A DNA stretch of 64,000 bases from Tetrapyrgos nigripes. Lineage: Eukaryota > Basidiomycota > Agaricomycetes > Agaricales > Campanellaceae. The stretch covers positions 124,001 through 188,000 of the forward strand of contig JAACJM010000092.1 in NCBI GenBank assembly GCA_013368315.1, written 5' to 3'. This document shows positions 54,290-63,675 of this stretch, piece by piece. The notes beneath the pieces are model-generated. The model had not been told where the DNA came from, did not search any database, and saw only the letters and a program-made list of their open reading frames with translations. The position numbers and the translations under genes were made by a program. The number at the start of each line of letters is the position of its first letter. Positions within the stretch are counted from its first letter, which is position 1.

Positions 54290-54893
54290 TGTCAAGAACA
54301 GGTCAGGCTGGGTACTGGTAACCTCTCAGGCAATCACACAGAGGCAATAGACGATGACAAGACAAGTAGAATAGATAGATAGTGAGTAAGCCAAAGGTAG
54401 GCCTATGTCAACATAGTACTGAGGCAAGCTGAGCAGTATGGATCTAAGGGATACAAGTGGACAGACTAGAGACCTATCTACGAAGCCCTGAAGTATATAT
54501 GACCAAAGGGACAAAGACGTGAAGCCTAGATCAATAGGTATTGATGGAAAGGAAGAACTATGGAGAAATAAAGGAACAATGGAGGAATCAAGGAGAAAAA
54601 AGGTAGAACTATGGAAAAACAAGGAAGAACCATGGAGAAAGGAAGAACCATGGAGAAACACCTGGAAGAACTATAGAAGAAAGAAGAAGGAAAACAAAGA
54701 GAAATGAGATCTGGATAAGCCAAAGTACTGGAAAGAAGACTAGAAGTAAAAGGAATGATGGAAGCAAAGCAAAGAAGAAATAAAACAAAGAGGAACAAGA
54801 TCTGGATAAGCCAAAGTACTGGAAAGAAGACTAAAAGCAAAAGAATGAAGGAAAACAGGGTTTGGACATGAAGGCATGAAGAGATTCATGACA
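54290..54893 (-). mobile_element. Solo LTR (604 bp), same family as the gypsy element
   Basis: It begins TGTCAAGAACAGG and ends TTCATGACA, and is flanked by GGTAA (54285-54289 and 54894-54898). It shares TATATATG (about 54495) and GTGGACAGACTAGAG with the LTRs to its right. It sits in the 5' leader of the neighbouring element. Confidence 0.85.
54691..54852. repeat. 91-bp tandem duplication inside the solo LTR
   Basis: GATCTGGATAAGCCAAAGTA followed by CTGGAAAGAAGACTA.AAG occurs at 54708 and 54799. Confidence 0.85.
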
Positions 54894-54984
54894 GGTAAAG
54901 AGAGAAGGGAGTTGAGAACAAAGACAAACAAGATAAAGAAAGAGACTCAAGATAGTGAGGTGGGTGTAAGGGAGTTCATTCAAG

Positions 54985-55452
54985 TGTCAAGGTTGTCAGT
55001 ACACTCAATAACTAACCACCCAAGTCAGACAGAAACGAGATAGATTGAAAGTAGAGAGATAGATAGAGAGCAAGAGTAAGCTGACTATGCCCTACACTGT
55101 GTAGTACTAGTACAGAGCAGAGACAAAGTGAACAAACTAAAGGACTATCTAAAATGTCTAGTGGCTTATATAGAAGTATATAGATTAACAAACACAAATA
55201 GAATGATGTTAAAAGGGGAAAGATAGGATTAAGATTGGAGAAATTGGAGAAACATAGGAGAAACATAGGATCATAAGAATAGAGGATTGACTGACATTTA
55301 TTATAGAGTTTGACAGGTTTTATAAAGTTCAAAGTCAGTGTTATAAGGTATAAAGTGTTTAATGAGGAAAAGCAATAGATGAATGATCAAAAAAAGGTTC
55401 AATGATGAAGTACAAGAGGAAGGAGGACAAATAACTGTTGCAGTTTGTGACA
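54985..55452 (-). repeat. LTR of an older related gypsy element, with adjoining PBS
   Basis: It runs TGTCAAGGTTGTC to TTTGTGACA and shares CTAACCACCCAAGTCA and the GTGAACAAACT start region with the intact element's LTRs. The adjoining AGTTCATTCA (54973-54982), 2 bp from the LTR, corresponds to the PBS. This is thus a 5' LTR of a minus-strand element whose interior extends left. Confidence 0.65.
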
Positions 55453-55561
55453 GATGTACTACAAAAACACTATGTGCAAGTAGAAAATTCTGATTGCTGG
55501 GTATGGCGGGTCTCCTTGTACAGGTAAAGGTTGACCCAGGTTTCCAAAACCAGACCCATAC

Positions 55562-55976
55562 TGTCAAGAACGTTGTCACTTAGCAATTAACCACCCAAGT
55601 CACACGATAAACAAGATAGATTGACAAGATATGAGAGATGAGAGAGACATAGAGATATAATGAAGATGAGAGAAGAACAAGTAGCTGGCTGTGCTCGACA
55701 CTGCACTGTACTAGGAGCGGAGTGGAGACGAAGTGAACAGACTAAGGAACTAACTACAAGCCCGTTGGTATATATGTGAAAGAAGTGAATAAAGAGTAAG
55801 TGAATAGGTGAGAATGTCCATGGAGATAAAGATTGGAGATAGGAATCGGAGGAGATAAGTGATGTACATGTCGGATCAAGTGATAGTAACTGTAGGCAAG
55901 GAAAATGATGATGAAAGAAATGAATAGTAGTCTGTGGAGTTAAGAAATAAATAGGGAAGAGCGGCGATTCGTGACA
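55562..55976 (-). repeat. Gypsy 3' LTR
   Basis: 415 bp, TGTCAAGAAC to TTCGTGACA. It holds TATATAT (55769-55775) and TGAACAGACT (55734-55743), the predicted R start on the minus strand. Confidence 0.93.
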
Positions 55977-55989
55977 CTACCCCCTTCTT
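55977..55989 (-). other. Polypurine tract
   Basis: On the minus strand AAGAAGGGGGTAG abuts the 3' LTR, the expected primer for plus-strand DNA synthesis. Confidence 0.85.
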
Positions 55990-56511
55990 ATGACGAGCTT
56001 ACACCAGAGCTCGTTCGCCAATTAACATAATACCTTCTCCAATTGACACACAGTTTTTGTGTTAACTCCGATTCGTCTGGCCATGATTCGGGTCTCTCCT
56101 CCACGGCATCTCCCCATCCGGTCGGGTTGGTTACTGACCCCCAGACCGATGGGTCAGACTGCCAATCTGGTTGGGTCCATCCGTCGTCGTCCTGTGGAAC
56201 GATGTGTGCCCCCCATACCGTTGCGTCACCCCATCCAATGTTTCCCCTATGTTCTGCTTGGAGAGATGTCCGTTGAGCTACACATCTAGCCCGGTGTCCT
56301 CGTCCCAATCTGCATCGAGTTCCTCCATCTTCCCCCCCCCCCACGTACACTGTTTGACCCCGTTATGTTCTCCTGCGTGTCCTGTGCGGAGTCGACACCG
56401 TCGTCCATATGCACAACATCGCCCGTTGCCTAGTTGCCACCACTCGGGTTGCCATGACTCTGTTGTGGTCGCTGTGTTGGTTGTGAGGACAGTGGTGGTA
56501 GTGGCGGACAT
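55990..56511 (-). CDS. 3' tail ORFs of the gypsy element (Cys-rich and GW/WG-rich)
   Basis: Two overlapping frames follow the polyprotein. One (56511-56278) has a CCAYGRRCRLRTGHAGEH...C motif that could bind zinc. The other (56350-55988) holds NIGWGDATVWGAH, DDGWTQPDW, PSVWGSVTNPTGWGD, which is five GW/WG pairs in about 50 residues. Neither has an obvious start within a known polyprotein; they may be remnants or untranslated. No family recognised. Confidence 0.35.
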
Positions 56512-56665
56512 TTGTCTCTGCTATCGGAGGATGTAGGAGGTGGTAGTGGTGCTGTTGTTTGGAATGTGGAATTGGTTTTTGATGTGCTGCTGGGAGGTGG
56601 CTTTTTAAGACGTTCTCTGATAGGATGGGGACTTGACCTTGTTATCTTTTGACGGTAGACGCCGT

Positions 56666-57952
56666 CTACTTGTGTCGATATGCCTGTGCATGTTCCAGAT
56701 GGAATTTCTCGACCATGTCCATTACATTTGACAGGTTGGATGTGGGAACCCAAGAGTTCTCAGAGTCAGGGTAGTCCAACCATTTGATCAGGTATTGAGT
56801 CCCCTTTCTATTCCTGGTGGGCTTTGAATCCAGTATTTTTTCTACGTCGTATTCTTCATCTGCATCCAGTAACTCCACGGGTGGTTCGGGGTAATTTGGC
56901 CCATGTGCGTCCGTCTCAACGTATGGTGACAGTAATGATGCGTGAAAGACGGGGTGTATTCGCCAGGTCTTCAGTAATTTCAACTTGTAGTTGACCTTGC
57001 TGATTTTTTCAATGATTTTGAATGGTCCATGACGACGATCAGACAACTTAGCTTTTGGTCTCGTCGTTTTTAGATTTTTTCCATCGAGTAACACTCTATC
57101 CCCAACTTTGTACCCCATCCATGATATAGAGTGGTCCCTGTGCTGAGCCTTCATGGTCTCTGCCGCTGAAGATAGACTGGCTTTAAGTTCGTCTCTGAGT
57201 TGGTTAAGGTTTTCGAGTCGTTCTTCGACTGTTGGTAAGTTAGATGTCGGGTTGAATGTCGGAAAGAATTGTGGTTGATATCTGTGTAAGAGTTCAAATG
57301 GTGATTTCCTGGTCACTGAGTGAACTCTAGTGTTATGGCTGAATTCTGCATATGGTATGTAGTCTACCCAGTCTTCCTGTCGGTAGTTGCAGAAGACCCG
57401 TAAGAATTGCTCCAGCTCTTGGTTGTATCGCTCCGATTCTCCATCTGTTTGTGGATGATAAGCTGTGCTCAGGGCTGATTTTATTCCGAGCTTCTCATGG
57501 ATCGCGGCCATGACTTTGCTAGCGAATTGTGGTCCTCGGTCGGAGATCATTTTATCCCACAGTCCATACCGCTGCCATGTGTGGTTAAGCAGGAGGTTGA
57601 CCGTGCCATCGCTGTCAATTGTTTTTGTACACGGCGATATAATGACGGTTTTGGTTGATTTGTCAACGACAACATGTACTGTATTGAACCCTTTACATTC
57701 AGGAAGATCTGTGATGAAGTCGGTCGTGATAGTTCCGAAGGGTCGTTCTGGAATTTCGGTGGGTACCAAGGGAACCCAGATCGGGTTATTTTGGGGTTTC
57801 GTTAGCTGGCATTTGGCACAACCGTTGACGTAATCTCTGACGAATACTGACATCCCCGGCCACCAGAATTCTCTGCTGACTAGTTCATAGGTCTTGTACC
57901 TTCCTGGGTGTCCCGTTGCTAGGGAGTCGTGGTGTAATTTTACAATGTCCCA
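56666..57952 (-). CDS. Gypsy integrase with C-terminal chromodomain
   Basis: The open frame from 57853 (it continues upstream to a TGA at 57953-57955, including HH residues of the zinc domain and CAKCQ). Catalytic core: D in TTDFITDLP, D in ISDRGPQFAS and E in DGESERYNQELEQ. Then come the GPY-like segment (RRHGPFKIIEKISKVNYKL), IHPVFHASLL and a chromodomain EYDVEKILDSKPTRNRKGTQ...LIKWLDYPDSENSWVP. Chromodomains of chromoviruses direct insertion to marked heterochromatin. The core looks complete, but translation from the polyprotein would be blocked by the upstream stop. Confidence 0.92.
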   Translation of the reverse strand, partial: WDIVKLHHDSLATGHPGRYKTYELVSREFWWPGMSVFVRDYVNGCAKCQLTKPQNNPIWVPLVPTEIPERPFGTITTDFITDLPECKGFNTVHVVVDKSTKTVIISPCTKTIDSDGTVNLLLNHTWQRYGLWDKMISDRGPQFASKVMAAIHEKLGIKSALSTAYHPQTDGESERYNQELEQFLRVFCNYRQEDWVDYIPYAEFSHNTRVHSVTRKSPFELLHRYQPQFFPTFNPTSNLPTVEERLENLNQLRDELKASLSSAAETMKAQHRDHSISWMGYKVGDRVLLDGKNLKTTRPKAKLSDRRHGPFKIIEKISKVNYKLKLLKTWRIHPVFHASLLSPYVETDAHGPNYPEPPVELLDADEEYDVEKILDSKPTRNRKGTQYLIKWLDYPDSENSWVPTSNLSNVMDMVEKFHLEHAQAYRHK

Positions 57953-58339
57953 TCAGAGATCGTTGTCAGCTGGGACATATATTTTTCCGCGGAACAATAT
58001 GATCCCATCCTCGTAGTTCCATTCCTGTAGATTTTTTACCAGAGACCGTGGTCCATTCCATAGGATGACGTCGAGGGCACTCACTACTTCAAGGTCCCTT
58101 TTGGGGGACTCTTTGATCCTTTGCCGTAGTTCTACATCTCCTATGGCAGTTATGGTTCCTTGTCTGGTTGCTCGGATACGGAAGAACTTGGGGTCGAGTA
58201 GGACTCTATTGGCATTGTCATTTTCTATTCCAATTCGATGATCTGGTCGTCTGGATAATGGATCAGCTTTGTTAAGCCTTCCCGGTTTATGAATTAGGGA
58301 GAACTCAAATCGTGTGAGGAACAGCGCCCATCATGCCTG

Positions 58340-58837
58340 TCATCGGCTAAGTTTCTGAGCTGTTTGGAAGTACTTCAGGTTGTGATGATCAGTCAAGATT
58401 TCAACGGAGTGTGGGGCTCCTTCCAGGTAATGTCGCCATGCTTCTAATGCCCGTATGATCGCAAGTAACTCCTTGTCGTGGATATCGTAGTTTCGTTCAG
58501 TCTCGGAGAGTGATTTGGAGATGTAGGCCACTGGATGCCATTGATTGTCATCTCCAGTTTGCATGAGTATTCTCCCTGTTGCATATTCTGATGCGTCGAC
58601 TTCTACTCGATATGGTTTGGTATGATCGGGCATTAGTAGGACTGGTCTGGAGGTGAAGGCTGTCTTGAGGGATTGAAAGGCTTCCTCCGCTGCTGTCCCC
58701 CAACTCCACTGATTATCCTTTTTGGTCAGGTTAAACAGTGGTTGTGGATTTTTGAAAAGTCTTTGATGAACTGTCTGTAGAAATTCCCGAATCCTAGGAA
58801 TGCTTGTACTTCTTTTACTGTTTTTGGGGTTGGCCAA
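58340..58837 (-). pseudogene. Gypsy RNase H
   Basis: The frame reads LFNLTKKDNQWSWGTAAEEAFQSLK, VEVDASEYATGRILMQ, ISKSLSETERNYDIHDKELLAI and EILTDHHNLKYFQ, with the RNase H acidic residues D (VDAS), E (KELLAI) and D (TDHHNL). It is in a different frame from RT (shift near 58745). TGAs at 58340-58342 and 58331-58333 cut the linker to the integrase, and the linker region down to 57956 has readable gypsy-type sequence. Confidence 0.9.
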
Positions 58838-59934
58838 TCGACTACTCCTGCTACTTTAGCAGGATCCATTGCTAAGGTGTCGTGGGAAAAGACAAGGCCC
58901 AGGAAGTTGACCTTGTCAGTTTCGAAGGTGCACTTTTCTGGCTTTGCATATAAGTCGTTGTCCCGTAAGCATTGTAACACCTTTCGTACGAGTTCACGGT
59001 GTTCTGATAAATCATGGGTGAATATGAGAATGTCATCCATATAAATCACGACCTTCCCTTCATCAATGAGATCTTTAAAGATTGTATTCATCATTGCTTG
59101 GAAGGTGGCGGGTGAATTCATAAGTCCAAAGAACATGACCGTCGGTTCAAAAAGTCCTCGATTGGTCTTGAAGGTGGCTTTCCATTCGTCCCCTTCCTTG
59201 ATCTGGACATTGTTATATCCCCATCGGAGGTCAACTTTGGAGAATATGTGTGCGTTTTTGAGTTTGTCAATCAATTCTGGGATAAGTGGTAAGGGATACG
59301 CGTTCTTTATGGTGCCCTTGTTTAGCTCTCTGTAGTCCTGTATGGGTCGTAGTTTTCCATCCTTTTTCTTAACGAAGAAGAAGGGACTTGCCATGGGTGA
59401 CTTTGATGGTGTGATGTATCCCTTTTTGAGATTTTCATCTAGGAAAGAGTCTAACTCAGTTTGTTTGTTTGGTGATAGAGGATATGTTTTGCATGTTCGC
59501 GGTTGAAAGTCTTCTCGTAGTTTGATTGCGTGGTCCCAACTGCTTCGTTGGGGTAAACGTTCTGAGGTTTCTTTATCGAATACCGACAAATAATTGTGAT
59601 ATTGTTTGGGGATTCGTTCTTCCAGTGATGTCGGTTGGTCTGTTGTTGGTTTGTTTTCAGCAATTTGTTGTGCTTTTGTAAAAGCTGCTTGGATACTCAG
59701 CTTGGTTCCTGATGACTCTTCGTCTTGATTTTCCGGAATGTTGATATATTCCATGGCGAGTTCGCTCCATTGGTGTGGAACTTCCCATTGTCCAGTTGTA
59801 TCTTCTGAGGACAACAGTGCTCCTAATTCAATCGGTTTAGAGCGAGTGTTCTGAGGCCTTGATCTTCGTCGTTGTCCTGCTACCTTCGGCTGTGCTACTG
59901 GCTTATAGGGTCCTGTAGGTTCTTTGTATAACAC
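58726..59934 (-). CDS. Gypsy reverse transcriptase
   Basis: 402 open codons: a leader, then DHAIKLREDFQP, PFFFVKKKDGKLRPIQDYRELN, HIFSKVDLRWGYNNVQI (first Asp), FFGLMNSPATFQAMMN, VVIYMDDILIFT (YMDD box at 59032-59043), and FLGLVFSHDTLAMDPAKV with FLGFGNFYRQFIKDFS. All RT catalytic aspartates are present. It is part of one pol polyprotein; upstream it is separated from the protease by stops between 59935 and 60209. Confidence 0.93.
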   Translation of the reverse strand: MLYKEPTGPYKPVAQPKVAGQRRRSRPQNTRSKPIELGALLSSEDTTGQWEVPHQWSELAMEYINIPENQDEESSGTKLSIQAAFTKAQQIAENKPTTDQPTSLEERIPKQYHNYLSVFDKETSERLPQRSSWDHAIKLREDFQPRTCKTYPLSPNKQTELDSFLDENLKKGYITPSKSPMASPFFFVKKKDGKLRPIQDYRELNKGTIKNAYPLPLIPELIDKLKNAHIFSKVDLRWGYNNVQIKEGDEWKATFKTNRGLFEPTVMFFGLMNSPATFQAMMNTIFKDLIDEGKVVIYMDDILIFTHDLSEHRELVRKVLQCLRDNDLYAKPEKCTFETDKVNFLGLVFSHDTLAMDPAKVAGVVDWPTPKTVKEVQAFLGFGNFYRQFIKDFSKIHNHCLT

Positions 59935-60209
59935 TTGGTATTCTTGATGATATGTTCTAGGATCGACTACTTCAGGTTGTCTTGGTTTTGTGGGATGTAT
60001 ATTCGACTTAGCTCTGATTTAACCGGTGGATTCTCCAACATGCAGGTATCCTTACAGCGCGTCAAGTTAACTCCTGAGGTCACCCAGTTGATTTCTGGGT
60101 TGTGGTGTTCTAGCCAGTTGGTTCCTAGAATGATATTGTGTTTACCGATGTCCGTAATATAAAATTCGGAAGTTTCCTCGTGATATGATTTTCGATCTTG
60201 TGTATAGAT

Positions 60210-60827
60210 TCATAACTTTTGGATAGTGTAGTGTGTTACCCATCCCATAACGTTTTCGGATCCGTCAATGTTTTGTACTGGGAAGGGTTTTTCTATCGGG
60301 ATTCGATTCAGGTGATGTCTTTGTGCGAAAGCGTTGTTGATAATAACTCCTTCTGCTCCGCTGTCCAGTAAAGCGATTGCATCAATTTTTCGTCCAGTTA
60401 TTTTACCGATTAATTCCATTTCTAGTTCTATTGAGGAAATCTGTTGATTCCGAGTGATTGCTGTGATTCTTAGCTTAGATGGGAATTGTGGCTTACAAAA
60501 GGGTATAAGGCTCATGTATTGCCTATTTTTTACTGGTATATATGTCCACATTCCTCCTCCTGATGACGTGACAGGGGAGGTATTCAAAAATCTGATTCTG
60601 CTACCAGGTCCTTCAAGTAACCTGCTGCCTTCTCCCTTTCTTCTCCAGATAGCGCCCTGACCTTGGCAGTGAATTCTTCCGCAATTTCCTTCATGGTCAG
60701 ATTTGTTCTGGAGGCTGTCTTGATCGAAGGTTTCCAGGTTGTGTTGTCTGAATTGCTCGTACTGGATCTGGGGAACGTAGGACAGTTGAATGTAGTATGT
60801 CCTAGACCGCAACAACCAAAGCATCAT
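60210..60827 (-). pseudogene. Gypsy aspartic protease
   Basis: The retropepsin active site is AIALLDSGAEGVIINN (about 60372-60330), followed by RHHLNRIPIEKPFPVQNIDG and a hydrophobic segment. Upstream in the same frame is basic sequence that follows the zinc knuckle in another frame. The frame ends at a stop at 60210. Function: polyprotein maturation. Confidence 0.85.
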
Positions 60828-61356
60828 CCCTCTTTCTTCATTCTTTCCCTTTCCTCGTTCGTCAGTTTAGGCGGATATTTAACCTTTGGGGATGCACCTG
60901 GGTTATTGTTCTGGAAAGCATTTACTTCCATGCTTCTCGTTCGACTACCTCCTGTCTTCTGTAATCCTTTGGTCTGTCGCTCTCCATCCCCTTGTTGTTT
61001 ACTCCATAGAGCCTTCTCAGTCTGCCTTTCTACCCAAATCATATGTTGTTTAACTGCGGCCCTTTGTAGAGTTTCGAGGTTCTTGGGTTGGGGTTGCAGG
61101 TAGGAGATTCGGTCTGCCAATCCTTTCGGGAGCCCTTTTCGATAGTACTTCATTAAACCTTCGTTGTTATAGCCAGTATCTTTTGCGTATAACTCGAATT
61201 CGGAATTGTACTTATCTATATCTGCCAATGCTCCTTCCATCCTTATGATTTCTATCTTTGCTTGTGCTTGCGTCTTTCAGGACGTTGGTTTGAAGTCATG
61301 CAGGAATTGTTGTTTTACTTCTCGTAACGTCCACTTCTTTTTCTTCTTCGACCCTG
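60780..61356 (-). pseudogene. Gypsy gag, C-terminal part with zinc knuckle
   Basis: The frame holds KKKKKWTLREVKQQFLHDF, a TGA (61277-61279), YNSEFELYAKDTGYNNEGLM, YRKGLPKGLADRI and LTNEERERMKKEG, then a second TGA (60824-60826). After it follows a perfect CCHC knuckle CFGCCGLGHTTFNC (CX2CX4HX4C). Both TGAs are at positions where arginine (CGA) would be plausible. Gag forms the virus-like particle and binds element RNA. Confidence 0.85.
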
Positions 61357-61947
61357 TGTAAGATCTATGCACTTCCCTATACTTCTTATACCTTTCCGAT
61401 ACTTTCCTATACTTCACTTTCCTGTACTTTCCAGTAGGGTCCTGTCCGGATCCTTTCCAGTAGGGTCCTTTCCGGATCCTTTCCAGTAGGATCTGATGAC
61501 TTTCCAGTACAGTCTTACTTTCCATTACTTTCCTATCACTTTCCGATCATTCCTTCATTTCCGATTCATCTCCAATCCTACTCCAACGTCTCCACTTCAT
61601 ATCCACAACTCCACTTTCCTTAGGAGGCGTTTCCCTTCACCTTTCCTTCTGTAGTTATATTACTCTTCATTTCCAATCCTTTCCTATCTTATTCCTACAC
61701 TTCCCGAAGTAGTACTTAAGCTAGCACATTTGTAGTAGATAGCTTAAGTGCAAAATCGACATAGCTGGTCTCCTATCCTTTCCGATGGTTCCTTAGAGCT
61801 TCCTAGTCTTCCTGACTAGAATCCATACCTATATCTCTCTAAGCTCTTTCCTATCTGGATCCACTCGGAATCTCCATCCAATCCACTCAAGACTTCCATC
61901 CGGGTCCTTGGTGTTTCCTAGCATTGGGTATCTGCATGGACTTGACA
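61357..61947. mobile_element. Solo LTR (591 bp) inside gag
   Basis: The ends are TGTAAGATC and CTTGACA, with the 5-bp duplication CCCTG (61352-61356 and 61948-61952). It is rich in CTTTCCAGTAGGGTCC-type words (tandem copies 61425-61490). Removing it joins SIDEDSSPG in frame to SKKKKKWTL. Confidence 0.88.
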
Positions 61948-63060
61948 CCCTGGTGACGAATCCTCGTCGATGCTCCAATACTCTTCGTCGCTATCACTGA
62001 AATCATCGTCTTCTTCATAAATCTTCGCCATCATATTGTGAGCCCATCGCCCCGCTCTTTCCCCCGTGAAGAGTGTGAGGAATAATGCTATCTTCTCATT
62101 TTCTGTGGGGTATATTTCCTTCGTGGTTTTATTTGGGAGTTGGTCAGTGTCATTGTCAGAGAGGATATCGGCATCGGCGGGGGGTCTGTTTGTTCCTCCT
62201 GCAGCAGCGGTAGCTGAGGCTGGTTCGTTGTGTTCCAACATTCCAAGGTTAGAGAGGATGTTTTGAAGATCAGTTATTCGATGGGGAGAAATGGATATGG
62301 GTTCTTGGATAGCACTGGGTGTACTGTTGGATCGAGACCTCCTAAGGGGGCTTTGTGGTTCGACAGGGGAGAGTGGATGTTCTGGTTCGGGAGTAGGTTC
62401 TGGTACCTCATGTTGTCCAGATGATTGTATGGGTTCTAGACCATATCCTAGTTCTGTTTGAGTGAGGACTCGATTGTGTATAGAGAGTCGGTTTGGACAC
62501 GGATTGTGTTTGCAGTTGTCCCACTGGCAGTTGGCTGAAACGTGGTAGTCTTTCTGTCATTGAGGGTGGTATGCGTGGGGTCGATGGATACAGGCGAGGG
62601 GAATAGGTGAGGAGGTACGACTGGGAATTCGGGATGTGGTGCGTGATCGTGATCAGGTTCTAGGGTTTCCACTTCCGGACATACACTAGTGCCACTCTTC
62701 GTTTTCCGAGAATAGATGTTCCCACTGGTCGATGGGTACGTCTTCCCAATGAAATCCTTGTCGATAATAGACGTTTATTCTGGGGATTCGAGTTTGGTAA
62801 TACCTCTCGCGTTCTTCTTGGCAGTGTTCTAAGATGTCACTGTCTTTGTAATCGTCGTGACTGAACAGGCGAGGAATAGAGGCGTCTCCGAGTCGAACGA
62901 AGTGACAAGTGTCTATAACTGCCACGTAACGTGGGGACATGTTTTCAGGGGATATCTTTATTCGGAGGTATTCGTAGATGGTTACTTCACCTTTGGCCCA
63001 CGTTCTCTTGTTTAGTCTGATCCAGTGGTTATCGAGTGCAATGGCGTGTTTTTGTACTAT
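61948..63060 (-). pseudogene. Gypsy gag, N-terminal part and leader ORF
   Basis: Minus strand: a frame open from before 63060 through HAIALDNHWIRLNKRTWAKG and MSPRYVAVIDTCHFVRLGD (62940) to 62686. It is followed by proline-rich frames (62672-62448) and MLEHNEPASATAAAGG (62241), then NEKIALFLTLFTGERAGRW, the start of the gag core, and DDDFSDSDEEYWSID before the nested LTR. Several stops separate the pieces. The first ORF has no recognised relatives. Confidence 0.6.
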
Positions 63061-63269
63061 GCTATGTCTCGAAACTGTGTAGACGAAAGATGACCTCGTG
63101 CAACAACTCCTTGAGATTGTTCACGCCTGCCAACCTGTGAGGCTCCTCACACAGGGTAGTGTTGATGGGCTTGGGGGCACTGTAGGGGAAGGATAGGGAA
63201 TAGGAAAGTCCGGTAATATGGAGGAGTTTGTAGTGGTTGCTGGTTCTGTTTGTGAGGTGGTTGTAAGAG

Positions 63270-63279
63270 AGTCTGTTCA
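63270..63279 (-). other. Primer-binding site, predicted self-priming
   Basis: AGTCTGTTCA on the plus strand (TGAACAGACT on the element strand) lies 2 bp from the 5' LTR. It is complementary to the element's own RNA at the predicted transcript 5' end (63463-63454), 32 bp after the TATA box. It has no TGG start expected of a tRNA-primed site. Confidence 0.7.
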
Positions 63280-63281
63280 AG

Positions 63282-63675
63282 TGTCAAGAACATTGTCACT
63301 TAGCAATTAACCACCCAAGTCACACGATAAACAAGATAGATTGACAAGATATGAGAGACGAGAGAGATGTAGAGATATAATGAAGACGAGAGAAGAACGA
63401 GTAGCTGGCTGTGCTCGACACTGCACTGTACTAGGAGCGGAGTGGAGACGAAGTGAACAGACTAAGGAACTAACTACAAGCCCGTTGGTATATATGTGAA
63501 AGAAGTGAATAAAGAGTAAGTGAATAGGTGAGAATGTCCATGGAGATAAAGATTGGAGATAGGAATCAGAGGAGATAAGTGATGTACATGTCGGATCAAG
63601 TGATGGTAACCGTAGGCAAGGAAAATGATGATGAAAGAAATGAATAGTAGTCCGTGGAGTTAAGAAATAAATAGG
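63282..63675 (-). repeat. Gypsy 5' LTR, distal end lost
   Basis: 394 bp align with the 3' LTR without gaps and with 10 differences, all transitions. After ATAGG (63675) the two diverge; the 3' LTR goes on for 21 bp to TGACA. Confidence 0.93.
63489..63495 (-). promoter_or_regulatory. TATA box of the gypsy LTR promoter
   Basis: TATATAT (minus strand ATATATA) is 32 bp upstream of the AGTCTGTTCA word taken as the start of R. Confidence 0.65.

Larger units (their letters stand above)
55562..63675 (-). mobile_element. Ty3/gypsy chromovirus-type retrotransposon (about 8.1 kb)
   Basis: Minus strand, 5' to 3': LTR (63675-63282), PBS, gag (about 63060-60780, with a nested solo LTR), protease, RT, RNase H, integrase with chromodomain, a 3' tail, polypurine tract and LTR (55976-55562). 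LTRs differ at 10 of 394 aligned sites. The coding region has several TGA stops and a frameshift, so the copy is dead but fairly young. The distal 21 bp of the 5' LTR are replaced by other sequence, so no target duplication is visible. Confidence 0.92.

Noticed and set aside
54985..55452. Treating this LTR as a solo LTR like its left neighbour
   Set aside because: The flanks (TCAAG and GATGT) do not match, and a PBS-like sequence adjoins its left side, so it is the remaining end of a larger element.
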